Positions 33,969 to 43,157 are shown, counted from the first letter of the stretch. The stretch: DNA of 64,000 nt from Thioclava sp. ES.031 (GCF_002563775.1 NZ_PDJO01000001.1:1250001-1314000), one strand, 5' to 3'. The notes: generated from the sequence alone by a model not told the origin. A program made the numbers and translations.

Positions 33969-35966
33969 ATGGCGAACCGGGTGAAATTTCGCACACAGGA
34001 CGGGCTGGCGTGGCTGACGCTCGCAGCGCTCGACGATCAGGGCGCGCGGGCCGGTATCACGGCCCAGATGCGCCGCGCGATCGGCGGCGTGCTCGACCGG
34101 GTCGAAGGCGACAAGAGCCTGCGCGGTCTGGTCCTGCAGGGCGGTGCGGCGGGCTGGCCCTGCGCGCCCGACCCACTGGATGATTTCGACGCGATCACGC
34201 CGCGCCCCGCGAAGGGCGAAGAAGTGCCGAGCCTGTCGGAGCTTTGCCAACGACTCGGGGCGCTCGACCTGCCGGTGCTTGCGCGGCTCTCCGGGCGGAT
34301 CGCGGGCGGTTCGATGGCGCTGGCGCAGGCCGCCGATCTGCGCATCGCCGATCCCGACACCTGTTTTGCGGCGCCAGAATTCGCGCTTGGCGGCTTCGTC
34401 GGCGCAGGCGGCCTCGTGCGGCTTGCGCGGCGGATCGGCGGCGCGCGGGCGCTTGCGATCGTTGCCGCCGGCGAGGAGGTCGAAGCCGAGCCCGCCCGGG
34501 GGCAGGGCCAATGCGACCTCGTGCTGGGCGCGAGCGATCGCAGCCAGATTGCCGCCGCCCTCGACATGTTGATCGCCGAAGGCGTGCCGCGCACCGATAC
34601 CGCGCTCGACGATCCCGCAACCTATCTCAACGATCTCGCGCCGCTGCGCGCGCAGCTGGGCAGCGGCGCGCTTGCACCGGTCGGCGCGCGCCTGTTCGAA
34701 GTGGTCGAGGGCGCGCTGTTGCTGCCGCTCGACGAGGCGCTCGATGTCGAGGCGGTGGCCTTGCAGGAACTGCTTGAAGCGTCGTTGTCGCAGGCGTTGC
34801 GCTACGCCGCACGGGTCACGCGTCGCGCCGCGCATCTTCCCAGCGAGGGCACGCCCACCGCGACCGCGCCGCTGCGCATCGGCCTTTGGGATCAGCCCGC
34901 CGCGATGGCCGGGGGCTTGCTCGCCGCCGGGCACGAGGTCGTCTTCGGCGCAAGCGATCCCGCCGCGATCGAGACGGCCTTTGCCGATATCGCGCGCAAG
35001 CAGGAGATCGCGGTGCAATCCGGTGCGCTGTCGCCCGACATTCGCGAGGCCGATTGGGCGCGGCTTGGCGCGGCGATGACCCGCGAGGGGCTGTCGGGAT
35101 CGGATGCGCTGATCGCTTCGGGCAAAGGGGCATTCCCGCCCGCGCCGCTGAGCGCGCGCAACGCCGAGGATCTGCCCGACGGCGCGGAGGAATTCGGGCT
35201 GCGCTGCACCGGCGATCTGTGTGAACTCGTGCCGCCCGAGGGCGCGGTGCCTGCCGATCTCTACGCGATGGCGGGGCTGCTGCGGCAGGGTGGGGCGCAG
35301 GTTCTGCGTGGCGGGCCGGGCGCGGGCGGCATCGCCGATCATCTGCGCGTCGCCTATATCGCCGCGGCAGAGCGCGCGGTGCTGGCCGGGGCCTCGGTCG
35401 CGCAGGTCGATGCGGCGGTCCGCGAGGCGGGCGGCACGCGTCCGCCGCTGGAGCTGGCCGACCGGCTGGGCGTCGACGCCGTGCTGGAGGATTTCGTGCG
35501 GCTGCATCGCCCGTTCGGCCCGCTTCTCAGCCTGCTCGCGCTCGATGCCGCTGCGAGCGGCGCGCGGCAACAGGGCTTTTACGATTGGTCCGAGGGCACG
35601 CCGCGCCCGGTCCCCGATCAGGCCGAGGCGCTGGCGGCTTTGCGCGACGAGGCCGGGATCATGCCGCGCCGTCTGTCGAATGCGCGCATCCGCGCCCGGA
35701 TTCTGGCCGAGCTTGCCAATTGCGGTGCGGGGCTCTTGCAGCACGCGCAGGCGCATCGGGCGGGCGATATCGACGTCGCGGCGCGCCATGTGCTGGGCTT
35801 TGCGCCGCAGATGGGCGGCGTGATGTTCGCCGCCGACCGCGCGGGCCTTCTCGGGACGCGCAAGCTGCTGCGCGAGCTGGCCGAAGAGGGCGCGCCCGAG
35901 CCGGTCACGCTATGGGATGTGCTGATCCGCAACGGCAAATGCTTCGCCGATCTCGACGACGCTTGA
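33969..35966 (+). CDS. FadB-like enoyl-CoA hydratase/3-hydroxyacyl-CoA dehydrogenase homologue, probably degenerate
   Basis: A 665-residue protein in the two-domain layout of FadB-type beta-oxidation enzymes: a crotonase domain (to about residue 190), a Rossmann-like middle (about 295-420) and a helical 3HCDH C-terminal region. Key residues are missing on inspection. The first catalytic Glu of the crotonase motif (GGGxE) is Ala in GGSMALAQAAD, though the second is kept (AAPEFALGG). The NAD-binding GxGxxG is replaced by LWDQPAAMAGG. The dehydrogenase His motif is not recognisable (GLRCTGDLCELVPP in its place). It may be a non-catalytic homologue or have a changed reaction. ATG 33969 is preceded by GGGGGA; 33945 is an alternative. 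Confidence 0.78.
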   Translation: MANRVKFRTQDGLAWLTLAALDDQGARAGITAQMRRAIGGVLDRVEGDKSLRGLVLQGGAAGWPCAPDPLDDFDAITPRPAKGEEVPSLSELCQRLGALDLPVLARLSGRIAGGSMALAQAADLRIADPDTCFAAPEFALGGFVGAGGLVRLARRIGGARALAIVAAGEEVEAEPARGQGQCDLVLGASDRSQIAAALDMLIAEGVPRTDTALDDPATYLNDLAPLRAQLGSGALAPVGARLFEVVEGALLLPLDEALDVEAVALQELLEASLSQALRYAARVTRRAAHLPSEGTPTATAPLRIGLWDQPAAMAGGLLAAGHEVVFGASDPAAIETAFADIARKQEIAVQSGALSPDIREADWARLGAAMTREGLSGSDALIASGKGAFPPAPLSARNAEDLPDGAEEFGLRCTGDLCELVPPEGAVPADLYAMAGLLRQGGAQVLRGGPGAGGIADHLRVAYIAAAERAVLAGASVAQVDAAVREAGGTRPPLELADRLGVDAVLEDFVRLHRPFGPLLSLLALDAAASGARQQGFYDWSEGTPRPVPDQAEALAALRDEAGIMPRRLSNARIRARILAELANCGAGLLQHAQAHRAGDIDVAARHVLGFAPQMGGVMFAADRAGLLGTRKLLRELAEEGAPEPVTLWDVLIRNGKCFADLDDA

Positions 35967-35995
35967 GTTGACGTGGGTGTTGGGGCAGGGGCGGC

Positions 35996-36211
35996 TCAGC
36001 CGAGGAAGATGCCCAGCACCACCATCATCAGCCCGATCACCGACACGAACAGCGCGCCCATATTGATCGCGATGATCTTTTGCAGCCGTGCGCGCAGCTC
36101 TTCATCGGGCAGGCCGGCACGCTTGGCGCTGGCCACTTTGACGATGCAATACAGGATGCCGAACAGCCCGATCACCGAGACGATGGCCCCTGCCCAGATC
36201 AGATTTTCCAT
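35996..36211 (-). CDS. Small two-helix membrane protein
   Basis: A 71-residue protein with two hydrophobic helices (LIWAGAIVSVIGLFGILYCI and INMGALFVSVIGLMMVVLGI) joined by a charged cytoplasmic loop (KRAGLPDEELRARLQK). It is conserved-looking in layout but I do not recognise a function. Divergent from the GapR gene; convergent with the FadB-like gene. Confidence 0.75.
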   Translation of the reverse strand: MENLIWAGAIVSVIGLFGILYCIVKVASAKRAGLPDEELRARLQKIIAINMGALFVSVIGLMMVVLGIFLG

Positions 36212-36417
36212 TGCGGCCTCCGAAAGTTGCGCGCGCCTGCCTATCCCGTCGCGGGGGGTATGGCAAGAAAAACGCAGGCGCCCGCGATCTTCCGGGAATA
36301 AGCGGGAGGGGCGGGCACCCTTCCATAACCCGCCGATCCGCGCGCGCCGCCTCTTGATGCGCGCAGACGCTCGGGCTAGTCAGAGCGCCGACCCCCGTTC
36401 GCAAGCAGGAGAGGCCC

Positions 36418-36669
36418 ATGCCCAACGATGCCGCCTACAATGTCACCGCCGATGAACTGCGTCAGTTTGTCGAGCAGTTCGAGAGCCTTGAAGCCGAGAA
36501 GAAAGACATCGCCGAGCAGCAGAAGGACATCATGTCCGAGGCCAAGGCCCGCGGCTACGACACCAAGGTGCTGAAGAAGATCGTCGCCCTGCGCAAACGC
36601 GACAAGGATGACGTGGCCGAGGAAGAAGCGATTCTCGACATCTACAAATCCGCGCTGGGGATGGGCTGA
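36418..36669 (+). CDS. gapR: GapR-family DNA-binding protein (DUF2312)
   Basis: An 83-residue, highly charged helical protein that matches the DUF2312 family: ELRQFVEQFESLEAEKKDIA, IMSEAKARGYDTKVLKKIVA and LRKRDKDDVAEEEAILDIYK. GapR of Caulobacter forms a clamp around overtwisted DNA and supports topoisomerases during replication. Start follows AGGAGAGGCCC. It stands alone between two unrelated genes. Confidence 0.93.
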   Translation: MPNDAAYNVTADELRQFVEQFESLEAEKKDIAEQQKDIMSEAKARGYDTKVLKKIVALRKRDKDDVAEEEAILDIYKSALGMG

Positions 36670-36717
36670 GCGCCACTGCGCGCCGGGCGATGATCCGGCG
36701 CGAACCGCGCCCTTCGC

Positions 36718-37593
36718 TTAGGGGGCGATGAATTCCACACCGGGCATCCGCGCGATTGCGGCGACGTCGGCATCGTATTGCGCGGTGATTTCGTCGACCA
36801 GCTCATCGGTCCAGCCCGGCAGCGGTGCCTCGATCTCGAGCGCCTCGGGTTGGGCGTATTTGTCGAGGAAGGCCGCCACGATCTTGCGCCGGTGCAGAAC
36901 CGATTTCGGCGGGTTCGCGTCGAAATAGCTGCGCAGCCGTTCGATCCCCTCCTCGGGCATGATCTGACGCAGCACCATCATGTCGCCCTTGAGCGTCTGA
37001 TCCTCCGGCAATCCGCCGACCGAACGCAGCACCTCGGGCCAGATCAGCGGCAAATCCTCGTTGCACCAGATCACGAAGCGCCGCCCGCCCGCGGCTTCCA
37101 CCATCTGACGGATCAGCGGCTCCCAGCGCAGCTCGCGCGGGTCGTGGCCTTCCATGATCTGCTCGTAGCTGCGCTTGGGCAGCCGGGCGACCAGCTGCGG
37201 GATCAGGCTCGCGGGGTTGATCAGCGCGAGATGGAACTCGGTCTCCGCATCGGGAAAGAGGTTCGCGAGCGGTGCGAGCTTGCCCGGCGCCATCGCGTAG
37301 AAGCCGCGCTTGGTGATCACCCGCTCGGGGATGCACAGGAAAAACGCGTGGCTGAACACCAGCCGGTCGAGGACCGGCGCGTCGGTGCTCGCCTCGATGA
37401 TCGCGTCCTGCACATCCTGCGGCGCAGGCCCGCCTTTCAGCGAGACCAAAGCATCGCGCAGCACCATCCGGTAGCTGCGGGGCGCGGGCACGGCGACGCG
37501 GTGAGATTCGAGGAGCCGGTCATTGCTCGACAGCGCGCCCACGATGCGATCTTCATCGGTCGAATGCGCTCCGAGATGGAAAACGACTTTCAT
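36718..37593 (-). CDS. Conserved hypothetical protein
   Basis: A 291-residue soluble protein, KVVFHLGAHSTDEDRIVGAL at the N-terminus, no signal peptide or membrane segment. The opening beta strand and HLGAHSTDE loop recall sulfotransferase-like P-loop folds, but the phosphate-binding loop is not the standard one and I cannot assign activity. Residue composition is like that of the neighbours. It is divergent from the Fbp-type permease gene and convergent with gapR. Confidence 0.7.
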   Translation of the reverse strand: MKVVFHLGAHSTDEDRIVGALSSNDRLLESHRVAVPAPRSYRMVLRDALVSLKGGPAPQDVQDAIIEASTDAPVLDRLVFSHAFFLCIPERVITKRGFYAMAPGKLAPLANLFPDAETEFHLALINPASLIPQLVARLPKRSYEQIMEGHDPRELRWEPLIRQMVEAAGGRRFVIWCNEDLPLIWPEVLRSVGGLPEDQTLKGDMMVLRQIMPEEGIERLRSYFDANPPKSVLHRRKIVAAFLDKYAQPEALEIEAPLPGWTDELVDEITAQYDADVAAIARMPGVEFIAP

Positions 37594-37730
37594 TCTGCGC
37601 GCCTCAATATCGTCTGGCCGGTCAAGCCTTTATTGTTGGCGCTCACTCTAGCCGCTCCGTTCTGGACAGGCAAATGTGTTTCGGGGTAGGAGGGGCGAGA
37701 CAATTCCGACAAAACTGATCGGGAAAGCCC

Positions 37731-39434
37731 GTGCCCAAATCTGCCCAAACCCTCTCGGTCTCCCCTGCGCCTGCCCGGCGCGGGCGCTTGCGTGCGGCGG
37801 GTGGGCTGTGGTCGCTCGGGGCCGTGGTGATCGCGGTGCTGGTGCTGGCGCCGATCCTGGCTGTCGGGTGGATGGCGCTCGATCCGCGCGACAATATCTG
37901 GCCGCATCTGATCGCGACGGTTCTGCCCCGCTACCTGATCAACACGGCAGTGCTGACGGGCGGCGTGGGGCTGCTGGCGTCCGCCATCGGGGCGGGGGCT
38001 GCGTGGCTCGTGGTGATGTATCGGTTCCCGGGGCATCGCATATTGCAATGGCTGCTGCTTTTACCGCTCGCGATCCCGGCCTATGTCGGCGCCTACGCCC
38101 TCACCGATTTCCTCGACTATTCCGGCCCGGTGCAGACCGCGATGCGCGGCGCTTTCGGCTGGGCCTCGGCGCGTGACTACTGGTTCCCCGAGATCCGCTC
38201 GCGCGAGGCGGCGGTCGTCGTGCTCTCGGCTGCGCTTTACCCCTATATCTACCTGATCACCCGCGCGGCCCTGCGCGAGCAATCCGGCGCGAGCTACGAG
38301 GTCGCCCGCGCCCTCGGCACCGGGCCTTGGGGCATGGTCTGGCGCGTGGGCCTGCCGCTCGCGCGTCCCGCCATCGCCGCGGGGGCCGCGATCGCGATGA
38401 TGGAGACGGTGGCGGATTTCGGCGTCGTCGATCATTTCGGCGTGCAGACCCTGACGACCGGCATCTTCTCGACATGGCTTTCGGGCGGTAATGCGGGCGG
38501 GGCGGCGCAGCTCGCGCTGGTGATCCTCGGGATCGTGCTCGCGCTCCTTATGCTCGAGAAGCTCTCCCGCCGCCGCGTCCACTATTACCAAAGCGCGCGT
38601 CAGGCCCGCCCGGTGCAGCCGCAGCGTCTGAAAGGCGTGGCTGGCTGGGTGGCGACGCTGGCCTGCGTGCTCCCGGTGGCTTTGGGCTTCGTGCTGCCGG
38701 TCGCGGTGATGGGCAGTCATGCGCTCGCCAATCCCGAGGCGTGGTTCGGCCGGGGCCTCGGGCTCGCGCTGTGGCACACGATCCTGACCGGGGGTGCTGC
38801 CGCCGTGATCACGGTGACGCTCGCGCTGTTCATGGTCTACGGGGTGCGCCTGTCGGGGCAGCGCCTGCCGCGCGCGGTGCTGCCGCTGACGACGCTGGGC
38901 TATGCCGCGCCGGGGGCGGTGCTGGCGGTCGGCATCCTGATCCCGCTCGCCGGTCTCGATCACATGCTGGCCGACACCGTGCTGGCGATCACCGGCCACG
39001 ATCCCGGGCTGCTGCTGACGGGCTCGGCCTTCGCGATCATCCTCGCCTATGTCGTGCGATTCTTCGCCATCGCCCAAGGCGCGAGCGATGCTGCCTTCGG
39101 GCGCGTGCCGCCCTCGCTGCCGATGGCCGCGCGCTCGCTGGGGCGCACGCCGGGGGGCGTCCTGCGTAGCCTCTACCTGCCCTTGATGCGCGGCTCGGTC
39201 GGCTCGGCACTGCTTTTGGTCTTCGTCGATTGCGTGAAGGAGCTGCCCGCGACGCTGCTGCTGCGCCCGTTCAACTTCGAGACATTGGCCACGCGCACGC
39301 AGGAAAAGGCGAGCCTCGAGAATCTGGGCGATGCCTCGCCCGCCGCACTTCTGGTCTGCGCGGTGGGGCTGGTCGCGGTCGCGATCCTCGCCCGCGCGGA
39401 TCAGGCCCGCGCCGATCTTGCCCGCGCACGCTGA
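37731..39434 (+). CDS. Fbp-type ABC transporter permease (Fe3+ or related)
   Basis: A 567-residue double-length permease with two six-helix halves. Each half has an EAA-like cytoplasmic loop (SYEVARALGTGPWGMVWRVG then LPLARP, and MAARSLGRTPGGVLRSLYLP). This layout is that of FbpB/SfuB, usually for ferric iron and sometimes thiamine or other anions. The start is GTG. No ATPase or binding-protein gene is adjacent, so the partners must be encoded elsewhere. Confidence 0.9.
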   Translation: MPKSAQTLSVSPAPARRGRLRAAGGLWSLGAVVIAVLVLAPILAVGWMALDPRDNIWPHLIATVLPRYLINTAVLTGGVGLLASAIGAGAAWLVVMYRFPGHRILQWLLLLPLAIPAYVGAYALTDFLDYSGPVQTAMRGAFGWASARDYWFPEIRSREAAVVVLSAALYPYIYLITRAALREQSGASYEVARALGTGPWGMVWRVGLPLARPAIAAGAAIAMMETVADFGVVDHFGVQTLTTGIFSTWLSGGNAGGAAQLALVILGIVLALLMLEKLSRRRVHYYQSARQARPVQPQRLKGVAGWVATLACVLPVALGFVLPVAVMGSHALANPEAWFGRGLGLALWHTILTGGAAAVITVTLALFMVYGVRLSGQRLPRAVLPLTTLGYAAPGAVLAVGILIPLAGLDHMLADTVLAITGHDPGLLLTGSAFAIILAYVVRFFAIAQGASDAAFGRVPPSLPMAARSLGRTPGGVLRSLYLPLMRGSVGSALLLVFVDCVKELPATLLLRPFNFETLATRTQEKASLENLGDASPAALLVCAVGLVAVAILARADQARADLARAR

Positions 39435-39482
39435 GCGGCGTCTTGCGCGAAATTCTCAGCCGCGCTATTGCGGGCCCGTCAC

Positions 39483-39558
39483 GCCGGCGTAGCTCAGTTG
39501 GTAGAGCGTCTGATTTGTAATCAGGGGGTCGGGGGTTCGAGTCCCTCCGCCGGCACCA
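39483..39558 (+). tRNA. tRNA-Thr (anticodon UGU)
   Basis: A 76-nt cloverleaf: acceptor GCCGGCG paired with CGCCGGC, D arm GCTC...GAGC, anticodon stem TCTGA/TCAGG closing the loop TTTGTAA with anticodon TGT, T arm GGGGG-TTCGAGT-CCCTC, and an encoded CCA end. It reads ACA (Thr). Confidence 0.96.
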
Positions 39559-39594
39559 CCTCACCGCGCCTGTGGGCGTGCATTGGAGGGCGCG

Positions 39595-40284
39595 ATGGAA
39601 GCTACTGCTCAGATTTCCGGAGCTCTTCCGGGGCGCATGTTCGATGCGCTCGTGCTGGGAGGTCCGGCGATGTGGGCGATTGCGGCGCTGTCGGTGATCT
39701 CGCTCGCGGTGATTTTCTGGAAAATCTGGGATTTGCTGGCCGCCGGTGCGTGGTCGGGCGGGGCGCATAGCAAGGCGGCAATCGCGGCCTGGGCTGCGGG
39801 CGACCCCGACGGGGCCGAGGCGGCTCTCGCGGGACGGCGGTCGTTGCGCGCGCAGCTCGCCCGCGCGGCGATGGCGAGCCTGCGCGATCCGCAGCTTGAT
39901 CGTGCCGGGGCGGAGGCCGAGACGGGCCGCGTTGCGCGCGACCTGCTGGCGCGCGCACGCTCGGGGCTCCGCGCGCTGGAACTGGCCGTGGTGATCGGCC
40001 CGCTTCTGGGGCTTCTGGGCACGGTCGCGGGCATGATCGCGGCCTTCCGCGCGCTGCAGGAGGCGGGCGTTCAGGCCGATCCGGCGACGCTTGCAGGCGG
40101 CATCTGGGAGGCGCTTTTGACGACGGCGGCGGGCATGGCGGTTGCGATCCCGGCGCAGATCGCGCTGTCGGGCTTCGATGCGGTGGTGGACCGCCTGCGC
40201 CACGACATGGAAGACGCCGCGACCCGTATTTTCGCCCGCGCGCCCGCCACGCTCACCGAGCGGCCCCGCGCCGCCGCCGAGTGA
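39595..40284 (+). CDS. exbB: ExbB/TolQ/MotA-family proton channel protein
   Basis: A 229-residue inner-membrane protein with one N-terminal helix and two C-terminal helices (LELAVVIGPLLGLLGTVAGM then IAAFRALQ, and GGIWEALLTTAAGMAVAIPA) that line the proton path in ExbB. The start at 39595 follows GGAGGGCG. First gene of an exbB-exbD-exbD-tonB unit that energises outer-membrane transport. No TonB-dependent receptor gene is nearby. Confidence 0.93.
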   Translation: MEATAQISGALPGRMFDALVLGGPAMWAIAALSVISLAVIFWKIWDLLAAGAWSGGAHSKAAIAAWAAGDPDGAEAALAGRRSLRAQLARAAMASLRDPQLDRAGAEAETGRVARDLLARARSGLRALELAVVIGPLLGLLGTVAGMIAAFRALQEAGVQADPATLAGGIWEALLTTAAGMAVAIPAQIALSGFDAVVDRLRHDMEDAATRIFARAPATLTERPRAAAE

Positions 40285-40294
40285 GGCGCGCGCG

Positions 40295-40678
40295 ATGTTC
40301 GCCTTCGGTCAACCGCGCCCCCGCCGTCGCCCGGCGCTGACGCCGATGATCGACGTGGTCTTTCTGCTTTTGGTGTTCTTCATGCTCGCCTCGCGCTTCG
40401 GGGTGGAGCGCACGCTGGACCTGACCTTGGGTGGCGGCAAGGCGGGCGCGGACTGGTCCGGGCCGCCGCGTCTCGTCGATGTGGGCGAAGGCGGCGCGGT
40501 CAGCCTGAACGGGCAGGTGGTCGCGCTCTCCGATCTGGCAGGCGCGCTGCAGCCGCTGATGGATCAGCCCTCCGATCCGGTCGTGCTGCGTCCGAAAGAG
40601 GGCGATCTGAGCGCGCTGACCCAAGTGATCGAGGCGTTGCGTGGCGCGGGGCTGAGCAATCTGGTGCTGGTGCCATGA
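40295..40678 (+). CDS. exbD: ExbD/TolR-family protein 1
   Basis: A 127-residue protein with a single N-terminal helix carrying the essential Asp (TPMIDVVFLLLVFFML) and a periplasmic domain. It overlaps the next gene by ATGA (40675-40678). Two different ExbD genes in a row suggest a heteromeric ExbD dimer. Confidence 0.92.
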   Translation: MFAFGQPRPRRRPALTPMIDVVFLLLVFFMLASRFGVERTLDLTLGGGKAGADWSGPPRLVDVGEGGAVSLNGQVVALSDLAGALQPLMDQPSDPVVLRPKEGDLSALTQVIEALRGAGLSNLVLVP

Positions 40679-41088
40679 GGCTCTTCAGTGATCCGCCGCG
40701 GCGCAGCCTGCCCGAGCCGCTCTTGCCGATGATCAATGTGGTCTTTCTGCTGCTGATCTTCTTCCTGCTGGCGGCGACGCTCGCCCAGCCGACGCCTTTC
40801 GAGGTCACCCCGCCCGAGGCTTCGGGCGAGGGCAAGGCCGATCCCGGCGCGCTGGTCCTGTTTGCGAATTACGAAGGCGAGATCGCCTATGGAGAGGCGC
40901 GCGGCGATGCGGCGATTGCGGCGCTGGGGGCGGCGGCGCAGGATGCGCGCTCGGACTGCGGCGATTGCGCCGACAGCCTGACCCTGCGCGCGGACGGTCA
41001 GCTTCCCGGCGACGCGCTGGCCAAGCTGATGCCGCAGCTGGCGGGTCTCGGTTTCACCGATCTCAAACTCGTGGTGCAGGGCAAATGA
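40675..41088 (+). CDS. ExbD/TolR-family protein 2
   Basis: A 137-residue ExbD-type protein. In the helix LLPMINVVFLLLIFFLLAAT the position of the essential Asp is Asn (MIN in place of MID), so this copy may not translocate protons itself. The periplasmic part has two Cys (DCGDCADS). Overlaps the preceding and following genes by ATGA. Confidence 0.9.
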   Translation: MRLFSDPPRRSLPEPLLPMINVVFLLLIFFLLAATLAQPTPFEVTPPEASGEGKADPGALVLFANYEGEIAYGEARGDAAIAALGAAAQDARSDCGDCADSLTLRADGQLPGDALAKLMPQLAGLGFTDLKLVVQGK

Positions 41089-41927
41089 CGCTGCGCGGGC
41101 TGGCTTTCGCGGGCGCGCTGGGCGCGGCTTTGGCAGTCCACGCGGGCGTGCTGATGGTCTGGGAACCTGCGCCTGCGGGCGGGGCGCAATCGGCGGGCGA
41201 CGGGGGCGAGGCGCTCGTCTCGCTTGCGCCGTCTTCGCCGTCCATGGCCGCGCAGGTGGCTGAGTGGGAGCGCCCGCCCGAGGTCGCGACGGAGGTTGCG
41301 GCGACGCAGCCTGAGGCTCCAACCGCGCCCGAAGCACCTGAAGCCCCGACCGAGCCGGTCGAGACCGCGCCGCAGACTGCCGCAGCCCCCACGCTGACCG
41401 CGCCACCTGCGCCCGATGCCGCGCTGCCCGAACAGGCCGAGCCCGCGCCGCCCGACATGCCGCGGCCCGAGGCCAAGCCCACGCCGCCTGCGCCGAAACC
41501 GGCGAAGCCGAAGCCCAAAGTACCTGCGAAGAAACAGGCCTCGCAGCCCGCCCCGGCCCAACCCAAGCAGCAGGCGAAGGGGCAGGGCGACACAGGGGCG
41601 GCGGGCGACCGGCGCGCGGCCCCGGCGGCGACGCTCTCGGCGGGACAGATCCGGTCCCTGATGGGATCGTGGGGCGGAGAAATCCGCGCCCGGATCGAGC
41701 GGGCCAAGCAAACGCCCTCCGGGGCAGGCGCGGGCCGCGTGGTCGTCGCGTTGAACATCGCGCGCGACGGGCGGCTCGTCGGCGCGTCGGTTGCGCAAAG
41801 CTCGGGCAATGCGGCGCTCGACCGGGCGGCGCTCGACGCCGTGCGCCGGGCGGGCCGTTTCCCCGCAGCGCCGCAAGGCTTGGGCAAACCCAGCTACAGC
41901 TTCTCCTTGCCGATGGCCTTCCGCTGA
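41085..41927 (+). CDS. tonB: TonB-family energy transducer
   Basis: A 280-residue protein: an N-terminal hydrophobic helix (LRGLAFAGALGAALAVHAGV), a long Pro/Ala/Glu-rich then Pro/Lys-rich periplasmic spacer (KPAKPKPKVPAKKQ), and a C-terminal TonB domain (GRVVVALNIARDGRLVGASV then AQSSGNAALDRAALDAVRRA). This spans the periplasm to contact TonB boxes of receptors. It is the last gene of the Ton operon, coupled to exbD2 by ATGA. Confidence 0.92.
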   Translation: MTLRGLAFAGALGAALAVHAGVLMVWEPAPAGGAQSAGDGGEALVSLAPSSPSMAAQVAEWERPPEVATEVAATQPEAPTAPEAPEAPTEPVETAPQTAAAPTLTAPPAPDAALPEQAEPAPPDMPRPEAKPTPPAPKPAKPKPKVPAKKQASQPAPAQPKQQAKGQGDTGAAGDRRAAPAATLSAGQIRSLMGSWGGEIRARIERAKQTPSGAGAGRVVVALNIARDGRLVGASVAQSSGNAALDRAALDAVRRAGRFPAAPQGLGKPSYSFSLPMAFR

Positions 41928-41984
41928 GCGCGGCTTGCACCCGCCGGCAAGGCGAGGCAGGGTGCGCGCAACCAAGGAGCGAGC

Positions 41985-43157
41985 ATGCCGATCAAGAACC
42001 GTTTTGCCGAGATGCACGCGGAAGCCACCGCATGGCGGCACGATTTTCACCGCAATCCCGAACTGCTCTACGATCTGCCGCGGACCTCCGCGCGCGTGGC
42101 CGAGCTGTTGCGCGAATTCGGCTGCGATGAGGTGGTCGAGGGGATCGGGCGCTCGGGCGTTGTCGGCGTGATCGAGGGGCAGGGCACGCGCCAGGGCGGG
42201 CTACGCTGTGTCGGTCTGCGCGCCGATATGGATGCGCTGCCGATCCGCGAGAAAACCGGCGCTGAACACGCCTCCGAGATCGAGGGCAAGATGCATGCCT
42301 GCGGCCATGACGGGCACACGTCGACCCTGCTGGCAGCGGCGAAATACCTCTGCGAGACACGCGCCTTCGCGGGCCGCGCCGTGGTGATCTTCCAGCCCGC
42401 CGAAGAGGGCGGGGCCGGGGCCAAGGCGATGATCGAGGACGGTCTGATGGAGCGTTTCGGCATCGAGGAGGTCTATGCGCTGCACAACATGCCGGGGATG
42501 GAACCGGGCAGTTTCGGCATCCGCCCCGACGCGATGATGGCGGCGGCGGATTTCTTCGACATCGTGGTGACCGGCAAGGGTGGCCATGCGGCGAAACCGC
42601 AAGAGGTGATCGACCCGGTGCCGATCTCCGCCCATCTGATCCTCACGCTGCAAAGCATCGTGTCGCGGTCGAGCGATCCGCTGGAAGAGATCGTGCTCTC
42701 GGTCACGACGCTGGAGACCGACTCGAAGGCGCTCAACGTGATCGGCAATTCGGTGAGCCTTGGCGGGACGGTGCGCACGATGAGCGCCGAGACCCGCGAT
42801 CTGGCCGAGCGCCGCCTGCGCGAGATCGCGCAGGGGGTGGCTGCGACCCATGAGGCGACGGCAGAGGTCGACTACCGGCGCGGCTATCCCGTCACCCGCA
42901 ACGACGCGGCGGCGGCCGAGGTCGCAGCGCAGGTGGCCGAGGCCGTGGCGGGGGGCTGCGACCGCAATGTCGATCCGATGATGGGGGCGGAGGATTTCGC
43001 CTATATGCTGGAGGTGCGCCCCGGGGCCTATGGCTTCATCGGCAATGGCCCCAGCGCGCCGCTCCATCACGCGGAATACGATTTCAACGACGCGATCCTG
43101 CCTGCGGGCGCAAGCTGGTTCGTCGGCATGATCGAGGCGCGTCTGCCTGCCGAGTGA
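41985..43157 (+). CDS. M20-family amidohydrolase (hippurate hydrolase-like)
   Basis: A 390-residue metallopeptidase-fold enzyme. Metal and catalytic motifs are MHACGHDGHTSTLLAAAKYL, FQPAEEGGAGAKAMI, YALHNMPGMEPGS and MMGAEDFAYMLE. It resembles HipO/AmaA N-acyl-amino acid amidohydrolases. Start after AGGAGCGAGC. No partner genes adjacent; substrate unknown. Confidence 0.92.
   Translation: MPIKNRFAEMHAEATAWRHDFHRNPELLYDLPRTSARVAELLREFGCDEVVEGIGRSGVVGVIEGQGTRQGGLRCVGLRADMDALPIREKTGAEHASEIEGKMHACGHDGHTSTLLAAAKYLCETRAFAGRAVVIFQPAEEGGAGAKAMIEDGLMERFGIEEVYALHNMPGMEPGSFGIRPDAMMAAADFFDIVVTGKGGHAAKPQEVIDPVPISAHLILTLQSIVSRSSDPLEEIVLSVTTLETDSKALNVIGNSVSLGGTVRTMSAETRDLAERRLREIAQGVAATHEATAEVDYRRGYPVTRNDAAAAEVAAQVAEAVAGGCDRNVDPMMGAEDFAYMLEVRPGAYGFIGNGPSAPLHHAEYDFNDAILPAGASWFVGMIEARLPAE

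Noticed and set aside
36679..36702. CGCGCCGG/CCGGCGCG hairpin between gapR and the hypothetical gene
   Set aside because: A simple GC palindrome without T run; too weak to call a terminator.
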